Shown here piece after piece: positions 40,940-51,476 of a stretch of 64,000 nucleotides of DNA. Each line of letters opens with the position of its first letter. Within the stretch, counting starts at the first letter, position 1. The DNA lies in NCBI RefSeq assembly GCF_003286085.1, contig NW_020825327.1, positions 1,426,001-1,490,000 on the forward strand, written 5' to 3'. Under the pieces are notes generated by a model. That model was not told the DNA's origin. It was given only the letters and a program-made list of their open reading frames with translations, and ran no database searches. The stretch is from Drosophila persimilis. Taxonomy: Eukaryota; Arthropoda; Insecta; Diptera; Drosophilidae. Position numbers and translations under genes: made by a program.

Positions 40940-41715
40940 TCAAGCGATAAAAGCGATAGAAGACGGCAATTCTTCCAGTGACCAAAACTTTTGTAATGTG
41001 TTGTCGATGTGTATCACTGACTCTTCTCGACAACTCAAACAATTCCTCTCTTCTTGGGTGGCAGTCCCCTTTGGAGTGTAGCTGCCCGACACAATCCAGC
41101 CGAGAAGCGTTTTCTGCAGGGTTGGATAGTCAGAACCTTGTCTAATTTGACCAACAGATAAAAGTTCGAAAAATATTTCTGCACCTATCAACATATCTAT
41201 CTTCTGTGGCTTGAAGAAATATGGGTCTGCAAGTGGTAAGTTCTTCGGGATTTTCTAGTCACTCAAGTTAAGTGTTTGATCAGGGTGTACCCCGAAATGG
41301 ACCTTAACATCCAGAAATCGACCGAAAACTCACTACCAGTAATTCGCGACTTCACGACCGTATGTATCTTTTTCTTGACTTGTGAATTGGATTCACCAAT
41401 ACCAAGCAAGTTGATACACGACTCCTTCCTACGGATCTGTAAGCGCTGTGATAAGTCCTCAGTTATAAAATTGGTTTGAGACCCCGAGTCAAGCAGAGCT
41501 CGGGCCAAAACATGTTCACCATTATTTGTTCGGACGCTTACGATCGACGTAGCCAGAATAACTCTATCCATAGCTGTCACATGGAGACCATGCGAAGTGG
41601 AAGGTTGATTCTGATTGGGAGGAGGAGAAGAATTCGCTGGGGGTGATGGTAACGCCAGACTTTTATTCGCTACTGTGTACCTATGCAATAAGGTATGGTG
41701 TGAGCAGCCACACAC
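40940..41715 (-). pseudogene. Element I protease and linker
   Basis: Minus frame 41715-41263 starts in the last zinc-binding block (CGCSHHTLLHRY) and carries the protease signature ALLDSGSQTNFI. A shifted frame, 41194-40940, holds MLIGAEIFFELLSVGQI and LLGWIVSGSY, the usual link to RT. Confidence 0.8.
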
Positions 41716-41725
41716 TCGACAGTTC

Positions 41726-42694
41726 TTAGCTTTGCATCGTACTACAGAGTGGCCTTGTTGCAGACAATTGATGCACAGGGATGCAGTTTTTGCGAATTCG
41801 AACAGTTACATTGCTGCTAGCCGACCAAATGGACTGCAATCTGTCAACAAATGGCCTTTCGCATTGCAGTAGCTGCATTGTTTTTGGTATTCGCGGTAGA
41901 ACACGCGAATGAGCTCCGATTATGCATCTTGCTTGGCACAGCTTTCTGCTCCTGCTTTGGTTTGTCCGTATTTTCAGCGGAAAGATGCTGATGTCTGCGA
42001 TTAAGCAACTTTTCACAGTGAGCCCAAAGTGGCAGCTTCTCATAATCGAGCTGTTCTTCCCATTTCTCTTTGGTCACCGGATCGACTCTGCTTAAGACGA
42101 GATGAATAATCATCGCATTCGAGATCCTTTTATCATCGCCTATCGACAACAATGAACCATATATGGATGAGGCGGTATCGATAAGGTTCCTTAAGGACGA
42201 TGCTGATTGCTGGGTCATTTTGGGAAGACTAAATAGGGCATAAATGTGATTTTTAAGATCAGACAATCATTATCGTAGACCCGTTTTAAGCTAGCCATTG
42301 CTTTCTCATAGTTGGTCTCGGTTACTTGGAAAGCCCTAACTGTTCCCAACGCTTCACCAGAGAGACACGAAAGCAAATGGTTGAACTTTTCGATAATTGG
42401 AATGCTTTCGTCATTGTGAACCAGAGTCTCAAATAAACCTATGAAGTTTTTAAAGTCCGAAAAGTTGCCGCTGTACTGCGGCAGTGCTAACTTCGGAGGG
42501 CGAGCACGAGTTGGGCCACCATAAGCTGGTACTGCAGGTTTTGTCTCATCAGCTGTCTTCAAGTCGCAAATGAGAGACATTAATTTTGCCTTTGTGACAA
42601 TTGAGAGTTCTTCCAACTCGACTCCAAATTCATCGTCAGTGGCTATATCTTCAATCTTCTCTTGAAGTTCGCGTGCCGTGTCAATGCTACGCAT
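41726..42694 (-). pseudogene. Element I gag
   Basis: Minus ATG at 42694 begins 159 codons of gag with LPQYSGNFSDFKNFIGLFE. Near 42230-42260 the frame shifts to 42266-41844 (gag core with LVLSRVDPVTKEKWEEQL). The zinc-knuckle region near 41720-41880 is in further frames. Confidence 0.8.
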
Positions 42695-43130
42695 AAAAAA
42701 AAAACCTCGTTCTCTTTCGTAGTGATCAGACGTGTTTTTGTTTTGCGCTCCGCATTTTTTCCTTTTGCTTTGAATAAACAGCCGGTGTTTTCCTAACTAA
42801 ATTCTAATTATACTTCCTAACCAGACAACAATCTGGAAACCTATTCTATTACGCAAGTGCATGCCTTTTCATTTGTGTTAAAAGATTATTTAACTTTTTA
42901 TTTTTCGGCGTCGGCTTGTGCTTGTGTTTGTGTTGTTGCAGTGAGTGAGTACGCATTACATTGCATTGCAGTCCGCTCTCGTCTGGTAGCTTTTGTTGTT
43001 TTATCACTCTCTCGCTATCACCTCAACTTCAATAACTGTTCTTTCTCTCTCGCTCTTTAAACTTTCTGAGCAATAGCGCTCTCTGTTTAGTAGCTCTCGC
43101 TATAACCGCTCTCCACTCTGCTCTCTTTTT
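42695..43130 (-). repeat. Element I leader and probable LTR
   Basis: Non-coding. The reverse complement resembles J (32124-32570) over its length. It contains GAGAGA-rich tracts and a run AAAAAAA next to gag. The LTR/leader border and primer site were not recognised. Confidence 0.55.
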
Positions 43131-43164
43131 TTTTACCAATTCCGCTTTGATCGTTGTCTGGCAC

Positions 43165-43262
43165 ATTGGACTGATACCAATTTGTTTTGCAAATAATTGT
43201 AAATTGTAATTGTGTCATTGGACTGATACCAGTTTGTTTTGCAAGTAATTGTAAATAAATAA
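43165..43262 (+). repeat. Two 52-bp tandem repeats in the E1 5' UTR
   Basis: Units start at 43165 and 43217 with ATTGGACTGATACCA; the second is slightly shortened. Repeated 5' UTR units are common LINE promoter modules. Confidence 0.8.
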
Positions 43263-43269
43263 TAATAAA

Positions 43270-44230
43270 ATGGAATACGCTGTGGTCTGTGCCAAAAAAA
43301 CATGTAAGAAGTAGATCACCCACGATCAGCCGAATGTCCCCTGCTGGCTCTGCGACAGCGAAGTGCACGCAAAATGCGCTGGATTTTCCGGCCTCGTGAG
43401 TGATGCTATAGCCAAACGTAATGGCTTGCATTACAGTTGCGAGGCATGCCGTGCGGTGGAGAAAGACATGGTATCTTTCATGAGGCAGACGCGGAGTGGC
43501 TTTAAGGAGCTGACCGTTGGTTTCAAAAAAGGTCACTCCGCGGGATCTGCAAGTGCCAACCGTCACTCAGCCGTGCGCCGCCGAAAAACTGACTCCGACC
43601 ACTCCAAGTGTGCAGCAGTTGATCTCGTTTGCCACTCCAAAGGCAACGACAGCTGCTGGCGATGCAGATTCGGTAGCCGAATTCATCGCCTCGGAGAATG
43701 TACAGCCAAGTACGTCTGCAGCGTCCGTGTCCGTGGTGTCCGCAAGTTCGCTAGTTGTCCCGTCTATCCCGATCCCACCAGTAAATAGACGTTCCGGACC
43801 TCCGGATATTGCCACCACAGGTACTAGACCTGTGGTGACTAAACCACTGGTGGGAGTCCCACCAAAACGACAAGTTTTTGTTTCACGGCTGGCCCCTGAC
43901 ATCACATCTAATGATGTAATTGCTTTTATTCAAAGCAAAATAAAAGCCGTGGGTTTAAAGGTGGAGAAATTTAACTTCTCTTATGCCAGGGAGATAGCCT
44001 CGTTTAAGATAAGCATCTCCTCAACTCACTTTGACACCATTTGCTCCGCCAAATTTTGGCCGGAGCATTTGGTGGTGAAGGAGTTTAAGGCTAAGAAGAA
44101 GAATAGGCCCCCCATATCCCTTCCAAATCCTTCCAGTGTGCCATCCTCAACCTCAACTTCCTCTTCCTTAACTTCCCTTAACTTCTTGCTTCCACCTTTC
44201 CAAAAAACTAACCTCTCTTTTAGTAACCTA
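43270..44230 (+). pseudogene. E1 ORF1 (PHD-type zinc finger protein)
   Basis: ATG 43270 starts the frame; TAG at 43312-43314 breaks the zinc finger after its first two cysteines. The same frame continues with CWLCDSEVHAKCAGF and HYSCEACR, completing a Cys4-His-Cys3 pattern. At about 43520 a shift moves the remainder to another frame (43517-44344), a serine/threonine/proline-rich linker followed by RQVFVSRLAPDITSNDV, a C-terminal domain reminiscent of an RNA-recognition fold, and a basic KKKNRPP end. The ORF2 frame overlaps the end of this one. Confidence 0.75.
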
Positions 44231-45337
44231 GTGAGCGTAGTAAGCTCAGCATTCTTTTCCGGGATAGTGCTGCATTTGATTCCCACGTTATTGTGTTTAC
44301 TGAAACCTGGTTACAGCCGGACATTGTTAGTTCCGAGGTTTTAGCAGGTCGGTACACAACTTTTAGAAAGGACCGTTCGTCTCGACGTGCAGGAGGGGTT
44401 CTAATTGCAGTGGACTCTTACTTCACGTCAGAACACTTCACAGTCCAAGTTCAACAGGAACTGGAATTCCTGTGTGTAAAACTGATACTTCCCGCTTTCG
44501 CTATATTCATTACTTGCTCGTATATCCCACCTTCTTCGGATATTTCAATTTATGAGCAGCACTTGTCCGCTTTAACCGCTGTTTCTTCCTCGCTATCTGA
44601 TAAAGATCGTATGATAGTTCTTGGTGACTTCAACTTGCCAGGAACTGTTTGGTCTTCGGTAAACGAGTCTAGTATCCTAGTGCCCATGTCACGATATGAC
44701 TTTGTTGACGGCTTGCTTGACCTGTCCCAGTCTCAAGTCAACCATGTGAGAAATTCCTTGGGTCGATCTTGTTAACCCGAGCCCTTCCGATCACTATACC
44801 TGAAGACGCCTACCACCCTACTTTCGAGGTGTCGCTAGATATAGGACCAACTGTATTGGATCGGTCGAGTAGGCTACCTGAACGTGTCCGCTGCTTTCGT
44901 AAAGCCGAGTTTGCGAAGCTTAATAACCTAATTAGGGATTTTGATTGGTCCGCTTTGTACTTGTGCACTGATGTCACAAAAGGCACAAACATTTTTTACA
45001 ATGCTCTTGGCACATTTTTTGATTCTTGTGTCCCGCTTTCTTGTCCGATTAGATCTGGAAAACCCCCTTGGTTTACCAAAGAGTTATCCAGTCTAAAAAA
45101 CTTAAAATCAAGACTTTATAAAAAATATCAAGAAGTGGGCTCTCCTACTTCTCACTCTCGCTATGTAACAGCTCGGTCAAACTTTTCAGTTGTTAATGCA
45201 CAATGCTATAAAAACTACCTATATCGATGCAGGATACGTTTTTCTCAGGACCCTAAACAGTTTTACTGCTTCGTAAACAGTAAGCGTAGAACGTCCGCAC
45301 ACCCATCCTCGCTATCATTTAGTAATACGTCTCTCGC
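44227..45337 (+). pseudogene. E1 ORF2 endonuclease and linker
   Basis: Frame 1 carries the endonuclease start (RSKLSILFRDSAAFD, FTETWL), GGVLIAVDSYF and VLGDFNLPGTVW. About 40 bp are missing at 44768, relative to E3, which deletes the conserved SDPTLV segment and shifts the frame. The linker then continues in 44769-45320. RT is absent. Confidence 0.8.
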
Positions 45338-45663
45338 TCTGTCTCTGGTCGGCTTTGCCTATTGCAAAATTATCTATCAAGGGATGTTTAACTTCAAATT
45401 CCGCGTCGGAGCTTTGCAATTTACCTCCAACTCGTAACAATCCATCTTTATCTAAAAACAGATTTAAACTTAATTTTATTTTTTGTTTATATTTCCTTTT
45501 TATTAATTATTCTAGCTATTTCGGAACTGAATTGGATAGCTTGTTGCTTTACTATTAATACTTTGACGCTCTTAATCGCCTTCACAGTCAAATATGGGGG
45601 AAATTCTTTCTTTTTGGTTTTGATTACATACAATGTAATGACTCTTTCTAGTTTATGTATACA
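45338..45663 (-). pseudogene. BEL relic N, integrase zinc region (left of M1)
   Basis: Reading minus from about 45660: KLERVITLYV, then AIKSVKVLIVKQQAIQFSSEI, and in another frame DKDGLLRVGGKLQSSDAEF and VKHPLI, the familiar block before a BEL integrase finger. The continuation toward RNase H lies at 53436-53772 on the far side of M1. The first 35 bases (45338-45372) may be a scrap of the dispersed repeat. Confidence 0.72.
45660..45663. repeat. Target-site duplication of M1, left copy (taca)
   Basis: TACA precedes the left LTR and recurs at 53436-53439. A 4-bp YRYR target is typical of gypsy-type errantiviruses. Confidence 0.88.
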
Positions 45664-46194
45664 AGTTAACGTACCCAATTCTATTGAGCTCTTATACGAG
45701 TTGTAAACAATCTTTGGCTTTCCAAAACGAAAACAATTTCAATCTTGGGCCTCCGCCTAATTGATTTCTAAGATATACAATCTCAAGGGCTCCCGCCGCA
45801 ATCCCAATCTTTGACACTCGCCTAAATGGAAAACCAATGTTTGCCCACAGCCGGCTTCTCATAAACAATCTCACTCCCGGCTTTCTGCAGATCCTGCACT
45901 TTAGGCCTTTTACAGTTCTCTCTTTGGATGACGAAATCCAATACTCGGGATGGCGAAATCAATTGAAATGTTTATAGAAAAACTATTCCCGAAAGGGATC
46001 AACGAAAAAAGATCAGAAAGTTCAAGTCAGTCTTGATCCAGCAGCGACACCGCAAAGTCTAGCTAAAAATTAAGATCGCGCAATCCCTTTGCCCGGAATT
46101 CCTTTGTGACCCTCTACTTAAATCTATATCAGTGAAGTTCGAAGTAAAATAAAAACTTTTTAAAAACACAATCCGCTACCGCAGTTATTTAATT
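45664..46194 (+). repeat. 5' LTR of M1
   Basis: 531 bp. It differs from LTR2 at three visible sites (45684, one near 45815 and one near 46132) and from the LTR at 59243-59773 at two of them. Confidence 0.92.
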
Positions 46195-46211
46195 GGCGCC
46201 CAACGTGGGGC
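46194..46211 (+). promoter_or_regulatory. Primer-binding site of M1, tRNA-Lys type
   Basis: TGGCGCCCAACGTGGGGC matches the complement of a tRNA-Lys 3' end over 18 nt. Its first T is the last base of the LTR. Confidence 0.85.
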
Positions 46212-46854
46212 GACGTTGTATAAAAAGCACCGAATAATAAAAGTGTTGCGTCGTGCCGAAACCCGAAGGACAATTAATTAATGGAATAAATCCTTCAAAT
46301 TTAAAAACGCGGAGTGACTGTGAGATATAAGATAAAAAAAAGTGAGATAAAAAGGAAACAAACCGGAGCTTAGGGTGTGCAAAAATAAATACAATATACA
46401 ATACAAATACAATACAAAATACAAATAAATACAAAAGCTAATCAAGACAATTCAAAAATACAAAAAAACCAAAAAAAAACCAAAAAAAAACCAAAGTTTT
46501 TAAACAAAACCAACCAAAACAAAACACAAAGAAAGTGAAACTATCAGCTAAACCAAAGAAGGAAGACCCCCAGAAGACCCAGTTAAACAAAGAAATTTAA
46601 GAAGGAAGACCCGTTCAAAGACCTGTCAGCCAAATCAAGAAGGAAGACCCGTTCGAAGATCTGTCAGCCAAACTAAGAAGGACGACCCCTACCGGATAGT
46701 TCGTGAGCAAAAGTTGTATTAATAAATATATAAGTTCAATTAGGTTATATTAGATTATAAAAACAAACATATAAGAAAAATTTAAGGTGGATCAACTAAC
46801 ATATAAGAAAAATTTAAGGTGGATCAACTAACTTTAGATTTTGAAAAACTAAAA
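46212..46854 (+). other. M1 leader with tandem repeats
   Basis: Long A-rich leader without a gene. Units of about 35-50 bp around AGAAGGAAGACCC recur at about 46557, 46611, 46648 and, diverged, 46675. A second direct duplication of about 32 bp (from ATATAAGAAAAATTTAAGG to AACTAAC) lies at about 46769-46832, just before gag. The likely splice donor was not identified. Confidence 0.75.
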
Positions 46855-48063
46855 ATGATTAACTCTCAAACAAGGACCGATCTCACTGCAGATCTGGTCA
46901 AACAATTGATAGCACTTCAAATTTCACAAGTACAAGAGCAAATTGTAAATTTAAAACAACAAATAGAAACTAAATCCGATCAGGTATCAGATTATCAGGC
47001 AGAAACAATAGACGAGACAATAAAAGATGACACCACATTAAAGGTAATAGAATCCCTACCAATTTTCAATGGTGGATTAAACCAATACGTAGGATGGAGG
47101 GAAGCTGCAGAAACTGCAGTGAAGTTATATAAGAAAGTAAGTAAGCAATATTATATTGCATTAACAATTTTGAGAAACAAAATAACAGGACCAGCACATG
47201 ACGCACTGACCAACCACGGGACAGTTTTAAATTTTGATGCCATACTTTCACGACTTGACTTTGTTTACAGTGACAAGAGACCAATTTACATAATAGAACA
47301 GGAGTTAAGCGTTCTCCGACAAGGGAACCTTTCAATTATAGATTTCTATAACGAGGTTAACAAGAAAATGACCTTGTTAATAAATAAGACAATAATGACT
47401 CACGGAAAGGACAGTGAAATCACCAAAGAATCAAATAAAAAAATTAGAGACAATGCCTTACGCATTTTTGTCACTGGCCTAAACGGCGGCATTGCTGAAA
47501 TCCTATTTTCATTGAATCCCCCAGATTTACCGAATGCCTTGGCAAAGGTACAGGAATTGCAATATAATAACATTCGGGCCCAATTTGCCTACCAATTCAG
47601 CGGCCCCAGAAATTCAGGGAATAATAATTACAATACCTTAAGATTCAACCAACGACAACCTAGGACTAATAGTTCACCATTCGACCAAAAAAGGGATTTT
47701 CAGAGGAATAACATGTCTTGGGGACAACCCTATTTCTTGGGTAATAGACAACAAAATCAGGCCCCAGAACCAATGGATGTAGACGAATCGAAACAAATCC
47801 GGAACCGACAGAACAGCAATCAATTCAGGGGAAATAATAACAATAGAAATTATCGGGAGAATACTAACGGTTATTATAGGAGAAATAATAACAATTATAA
47901 CCAAGCTCAGCATTTTAGGGCAAACGTAGTACCGAATAATCAGTCTAACGACAATCAAGCGCAGAAACGAAAGCCAAACGAAATGTCGGAACAACCGGCT
48001 AATAAAGCAATGAGGATAAATAACATTGAGGAGGATCATTTTTTAGATCAGCCCCCGAAGTAG
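46855..48063 (+). CDS. M1 gag
   Basis: The first in-frame ATG is at 46855; the open frame extends to 46807 without ATG, so the original start may have been lost. About 402 residues: a helical N-terminus, the capsid core with SLPIFNGGLNQYVGWRE near residue 80, and an asparagine/arginine-rich C-terminus without a CCHC knuckle, as in several errantiviruses. It ends at TAG 48061-48063. The pol frame is entered by -1 frameshifting at 48039-48045. No stop interrupts it. Confidence 0.85.
   Translation: MINSQTRTDLTADLVKQLIALQISQVQEQIVNLKQQIETKSDQVSDYQAETIDETIKDDTTLKVIESLPIFNGGLNQYVGWREAAETAVKLYKKVSKQYYIALTILRNKITGPAHDALTNHGTVLNFDAILSRLDFVYSDKRPIYIIEQELSVLRQGNLSIIDFYNEVNKKMTLLINKTIMTHGKDSEITKESNKKIRDNALRIFVTGLNGGIAEILFSLNPPDLPNALAKVQELQYNNIRAQFAYQFSGPRNSGNNNYNTLRFNQRQPRTNSSPFDQKRDFQRNNMSWGQPYFLGNRQQNQAPEPMDVDESKQIRNRQNSNQFRGNNNNRNYRENTNGYYRRNNNNYNQAQHFRANVVPNNQSNDNQAQKRKPNEMSEQPANKAMRINNIEEDHFLDQPPK
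48039..48045 (+). promoter_or_regulatory. Gag-pol -1 frameshift site T TTT TTA
   Basis: In the gag frame the codons read caT TTT TTA, a canonical slippery heptamer. Slipping back by one joins an open pol frame that leads directly to the protease (48117 onward). It lies 16 bases before the gag stop codon. Confidence 0.75.
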
Positions 48064-48998
48064 GTCTGCCCTACTTAAAAAGAGTAGATAAAAAAATAAA
48101 CAGAGAATTAAAAGTTTTGATAGATACGGGAGCAACTTCCTGTTATATAAAAAAAGGAATTTACGAAAATAAAAAAGAATTATCAATTTATAAGAAAGTT
48201 GCTACGGTGAATTGGTTTTCAATAATTAAATATTTCCATAATATAACTATTTTCAACACAAAACAAGTGTTTTATGAAATAGATGGAATGGAGGCAGATT
48301 TACTAATAGGATTTAACCTATTAAAGAAAATCGGAGCTGTTATTGATACAGGAAAGGGGACTTTAAGTTATAAAGACAATGAGGAGAATCTAATATATGA
48401 CGAGGTCCTTTCTTTAAACGAATTAACCTTTATAGAAGGAAAAACCATCCTTCCGTTGAAGGAATATATAATAAAAAAATATTTTGAAGAAGAAAAAGAA
48501 ATGAAAAGTGATTCAGTAAAGGTAGAAGGAAGTTTAAATAGTTTGGGATTCAAATATCCTGAACCCGCCGTCGTTGAATTATCCGACATCCAAAGTTTTA
48601 ATAGTTTGGGATTAAAATATCCTGAGCACGCCGTCGTTGAATTATCCGACACTAAAAGTTCGAATAGTTTGGGATTAAAGAATCCTGAACACGCCGTCGT
48701 TGAATTATCCGACAATGAACAATTTAAAAGTTTGGGATGCAAAAATCCTGAACGCGCCGTCGTAGAAATATACGACATTCAAAATTATGCAAATTCTGAA
48801 TTGAAAAAAATGAAATTGTATAACACAATAACCTACAAAGAGGACAATTTAGAAAATCTCAGAGAGAAAATGGTATCTATCATCGAAGAAGACCATGCCA
48901 ATATAAATTTACAGTTACCGTTCAGAACGGATATAAAAGGAGAGATTAACACTGAACATGATAGACCGGTATATGGCAAGCAGTATAATCAGACCTAG
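48046..48998 (+). pseudogene. M1 pol N-terminal part: protease and repeat-bearing linker
   Basis: The -1 frame carries the aspartic protease signature LIDTGATSCYI (about 48117-48149) and MEADLLIGFNLLKKIG. The segment between protease and RT contains four 21-residue repeats (48537-48788). The frame passes the conserved DRPVYGKQY near 48963-48990 and then stops at 48996-48998. About 50 bp that usually follow are missing, and RT resumes in another frame. Confidence 0.82.
48537..48788 (+). repeat. Four in-frame 63-bp repeats in M1 pol
   Basis: Units start at 48537, 48600, 48663 and 48726. Each encodes about 21 residues of the pattern NSLGxKxPExAVVELSD. They differ by substitutions but not in length. 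They are not part of the later 6.33-kb duplication. Confidence 0.92.
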
Positions 48999-51387
48999 TA
49001 AAAGCCCATATAATTCACCGGTAATAGTAGTACCAAAGAAGGGAGTAAATGAGGACGGAACTCCTAAGCATAGATTAGTAATAGACTTTAAGAAACTTAA
49101 TGAAAACACCATACCGGATAGATACCCTATGCAAGATCCTTCAGTAATCCTTGCCCATTTAGGAAAGGCAAAGTATTTCTCGGCCATTGATTTAGAGTCA
49201 GGTTTCTATCAGATTTTAATGAGGGAATCAGATATTGAAAAAACATCTTTTTCCATAAATAACGGCAAATATGAATTTCTAAGAATGCCTATGGGATTGA
49301 CGAACGCTCCCAGAATTTTCCAAAGGGCAATGGACGATATACTTAGAGAACAAGTTGGGAAAACTTGTCACGTCTATATGGACGATATAATAATATTTTC
49401 AAAAACTATAAAACAACATTATAAAGATCTAATTCATATAATACAGATATTGCAAAACGCTAACATGAAAATTTCCCTAGAAAAGTCTAAATTCTTTCAA
49501 TTGGAAACCAAATTTCTGGGATACATTGTTCCCCAAAATATCATTAAAACAGATCCAGAAAAAATCTCCACAATACAAAACTATCCAATTCCTAAAAATA
49601 TCAGAGAGCTACGTAGCTTCTTAGGACTAACAGGGTATTACAGAAAATTGGTCCGAAATTATGCCACAATTGCCAAACCATTAACAAAATATCTGAGTGG
49701 AGTAAATGGGAAAGTTTCACGAAGGGCATCCAAGAAAACATTAATACAGCTGGATGAACCAGCAATTGGAGCATTTAATAATTTAAAGGACAGTTTAATA
49801 GCACATATTGAATTAGTACAACCAGATTACAATAAAAAATTCACATTAACCACAGATGCATCGGACATAGCAATAGGTGCAGTTTTGTCGCAAGATGGGA
49901 ATCCCATAACATTTATTTCTAAAACTTTAAGTAAAACCGAGCAATTATATGCTACTAATAAAAAATAATTATTAGCTATTGTATGGGCATTAAAAAATTT
50001 GCGAAATTATTTATACGGAGTGAGTGGGATTGAAATACATACAGATTACCAACCTTTGTCCTTTGCAATGTCGCAAAATAATCCAAATGTTGAAATGAAA
50101 CGTTGGTATTACTTCATAGAAAGTTTCACACCAAAAATCATTTATAAGCCAGGCTCAACTAACGTAGTAGCGGACGCTTTATCTCGGATTAAAATAAATC
50201 ATATGACAGATAGTGATGTCGACCAGACAGAATCAGAATCAGACATAAATACTCAGCATTCAGCAGAGAGTAGTTTTGAAAACGTCATTCAAGAGACTAG
50301 CAAGCCTCTAAACCAATTTAAACAGCAGCTACTATTAGCGCAAGGGAGATTCACAGTTCATGAGTTAGTAAGAGTTTATGAAAATACCCGACATATTATT
50401 GAATTTGATACGGTTGACAATCTGCTAATCATTTTAAAAGAATTTATTCAGCCTCACTTAACCACAGGAATACACTGCACTTTAGAAGATTTATACCGTA
50501 TCCAAAATAAGCTAAAGGAAAACTTCATAAATAAATTTCTCTTCACGAGAAAGTTCCTCCAAGATGTAGTAAATTCAGAAGATAAAGCTATAATTATAGA
50601 AGAAACACATTGCAGAGCCCATAGAGGACTAGACGAAAATTACAAACAAATAACTAAGCTGTATTATTGGCCAAACCTGCACAAAAAATTAAAAGAATAT
50701 ATAAAAAATTGTGAGATCTGTAACAAAAACAAATATCACAGACACCCTGTAAAAATTCCAATTGGGGAAGCTCCCATTCCAGCAAAAGAAGGAGATCAAT
50801 TACACTTAGACATATACTATGCCCAAAACCTAACATTCATAACTTGTATAGATTCTTATTCCAAATACTTGGTGGTCAAGGAAATTCAAAGTAAATTAAA
50901 CATTGAAAATAAGGTAATGGAAATTTTGCAACACTTTCCGTTAGCAACATCATTAATGACTGACAACGAACCAAGCTTTACTTCAGCACAATTTAGATCA
51001 TTCATACAAAGAAGTAACTTAACTATTTATTATGCTGATCCCAGACACAGCACCTCAAATGGTCAGGTAGAAAGGGTACATTCCACACTAACAGAAATAG
51101 CGCGGTGCATCAAGGATGAACTAAATCTAACAGATTATTCAGAAATAATAATAAGGGCGGCACTGAAATATAACCTGACGATACATTCAACGACCAATCA
51201 AATGCCATATGACATATTGTATAACAAAATAGAACACAAACATAATCCAATATTACTTAAGGAAGCTCAGACCAAAATGCTTAAGCTACATAACAAAGAT
51301 AGAAGAGAAAAAGATTATAAAATAGGAGAAGTAGTTTATGAAAAGAAATTCGGGGAAAGAAATAAACTTCAAAAAGCAGGTAGTTAA
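48969..51387 (+). pseudogene. M1 pol: reverse transcriptase, RNase H, integrase
   Basis: RT begins after a deletion, with SIIRPSKSPYNSPVIVVPKK, and has the box YMDD at about 49376-49387. RNase H follows (TTDASDIAIGAVLSQDG). TAA at 49966-49968 interrupts it where related proteins have glutamate; the same frame goes on with LLAIVWALKNLRNYL. The integrase has an HHCC finger (ETHCRAHRG...CEICNKNK), the aspartates in LHLDIYY and MTDNEPSF, and the glutamate in NGQVERVHS. The frame ends at 51387. Copy M2 has the same stop and deletion. Confidence 0.87.
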
Positions 51388-51460
51388 GGAAAATCGACCG
51401 AATAAAATTATAATCAACAATAGAAACAGAATTATACATAAAGATAACATCAAATATTAA

Positions 51461-51476
51461 ATATTTTTTCCAGAAA
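51461..51476 (+). promoter_or_regulatory. Probable splice acceptor of the env mRNA
   Basis: ATATTTTTTCCAG ends at 51473, three bases before the env ATG at 51477. Errantivirus env is expressed from a spliced RNA, and a pyrimidine tract with AG exactly here fits. Confidence 0.65.

Larger units (their letters stand above)
38821..43130 (-). mobile_element. Old BEL/Pao element I
   Basis: Minus strand. Order from right: LTR/leader-like region (43130-42695), gag, zinc knuckles, protease, RT, RNase H, integrase up to the second catalytic aspartate, where it is truncated at about 38821. The many frameshifts and short frames suggest considerable age. It is not closely related to A, B or C; its leader matches fragment J. 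Confidence 0.82.
43131..45337 (+). mobile_element. CR1/jockey-type LINE E1 with PHD-type ORF1
   Basis: Plus-strand copy with 5' UTR, ORF1 and the first half of ORF2 (endonuclease and linker). It is truncated before RT at about 45337. A zinc finger of PHD type in ORF1 is a feature of CR1-clade elements. Two 52-bp tandem repeats occupy the 5' UTR. Confidence 0.8.

Noticed and set aside
43363..43788. PHD-finger protein as a host chromatin gene
   Set aside because: The finger is followed by LINE ORF1 sequence and an endonuclease with FTETWL and GDFN; homologous pieces occur next to other LINE copies.
45692..45874. Minus-strand 60-codon frame present three times
   Set aside because: It lies in the errantivirus LTR and is repeated only because the LTR is.
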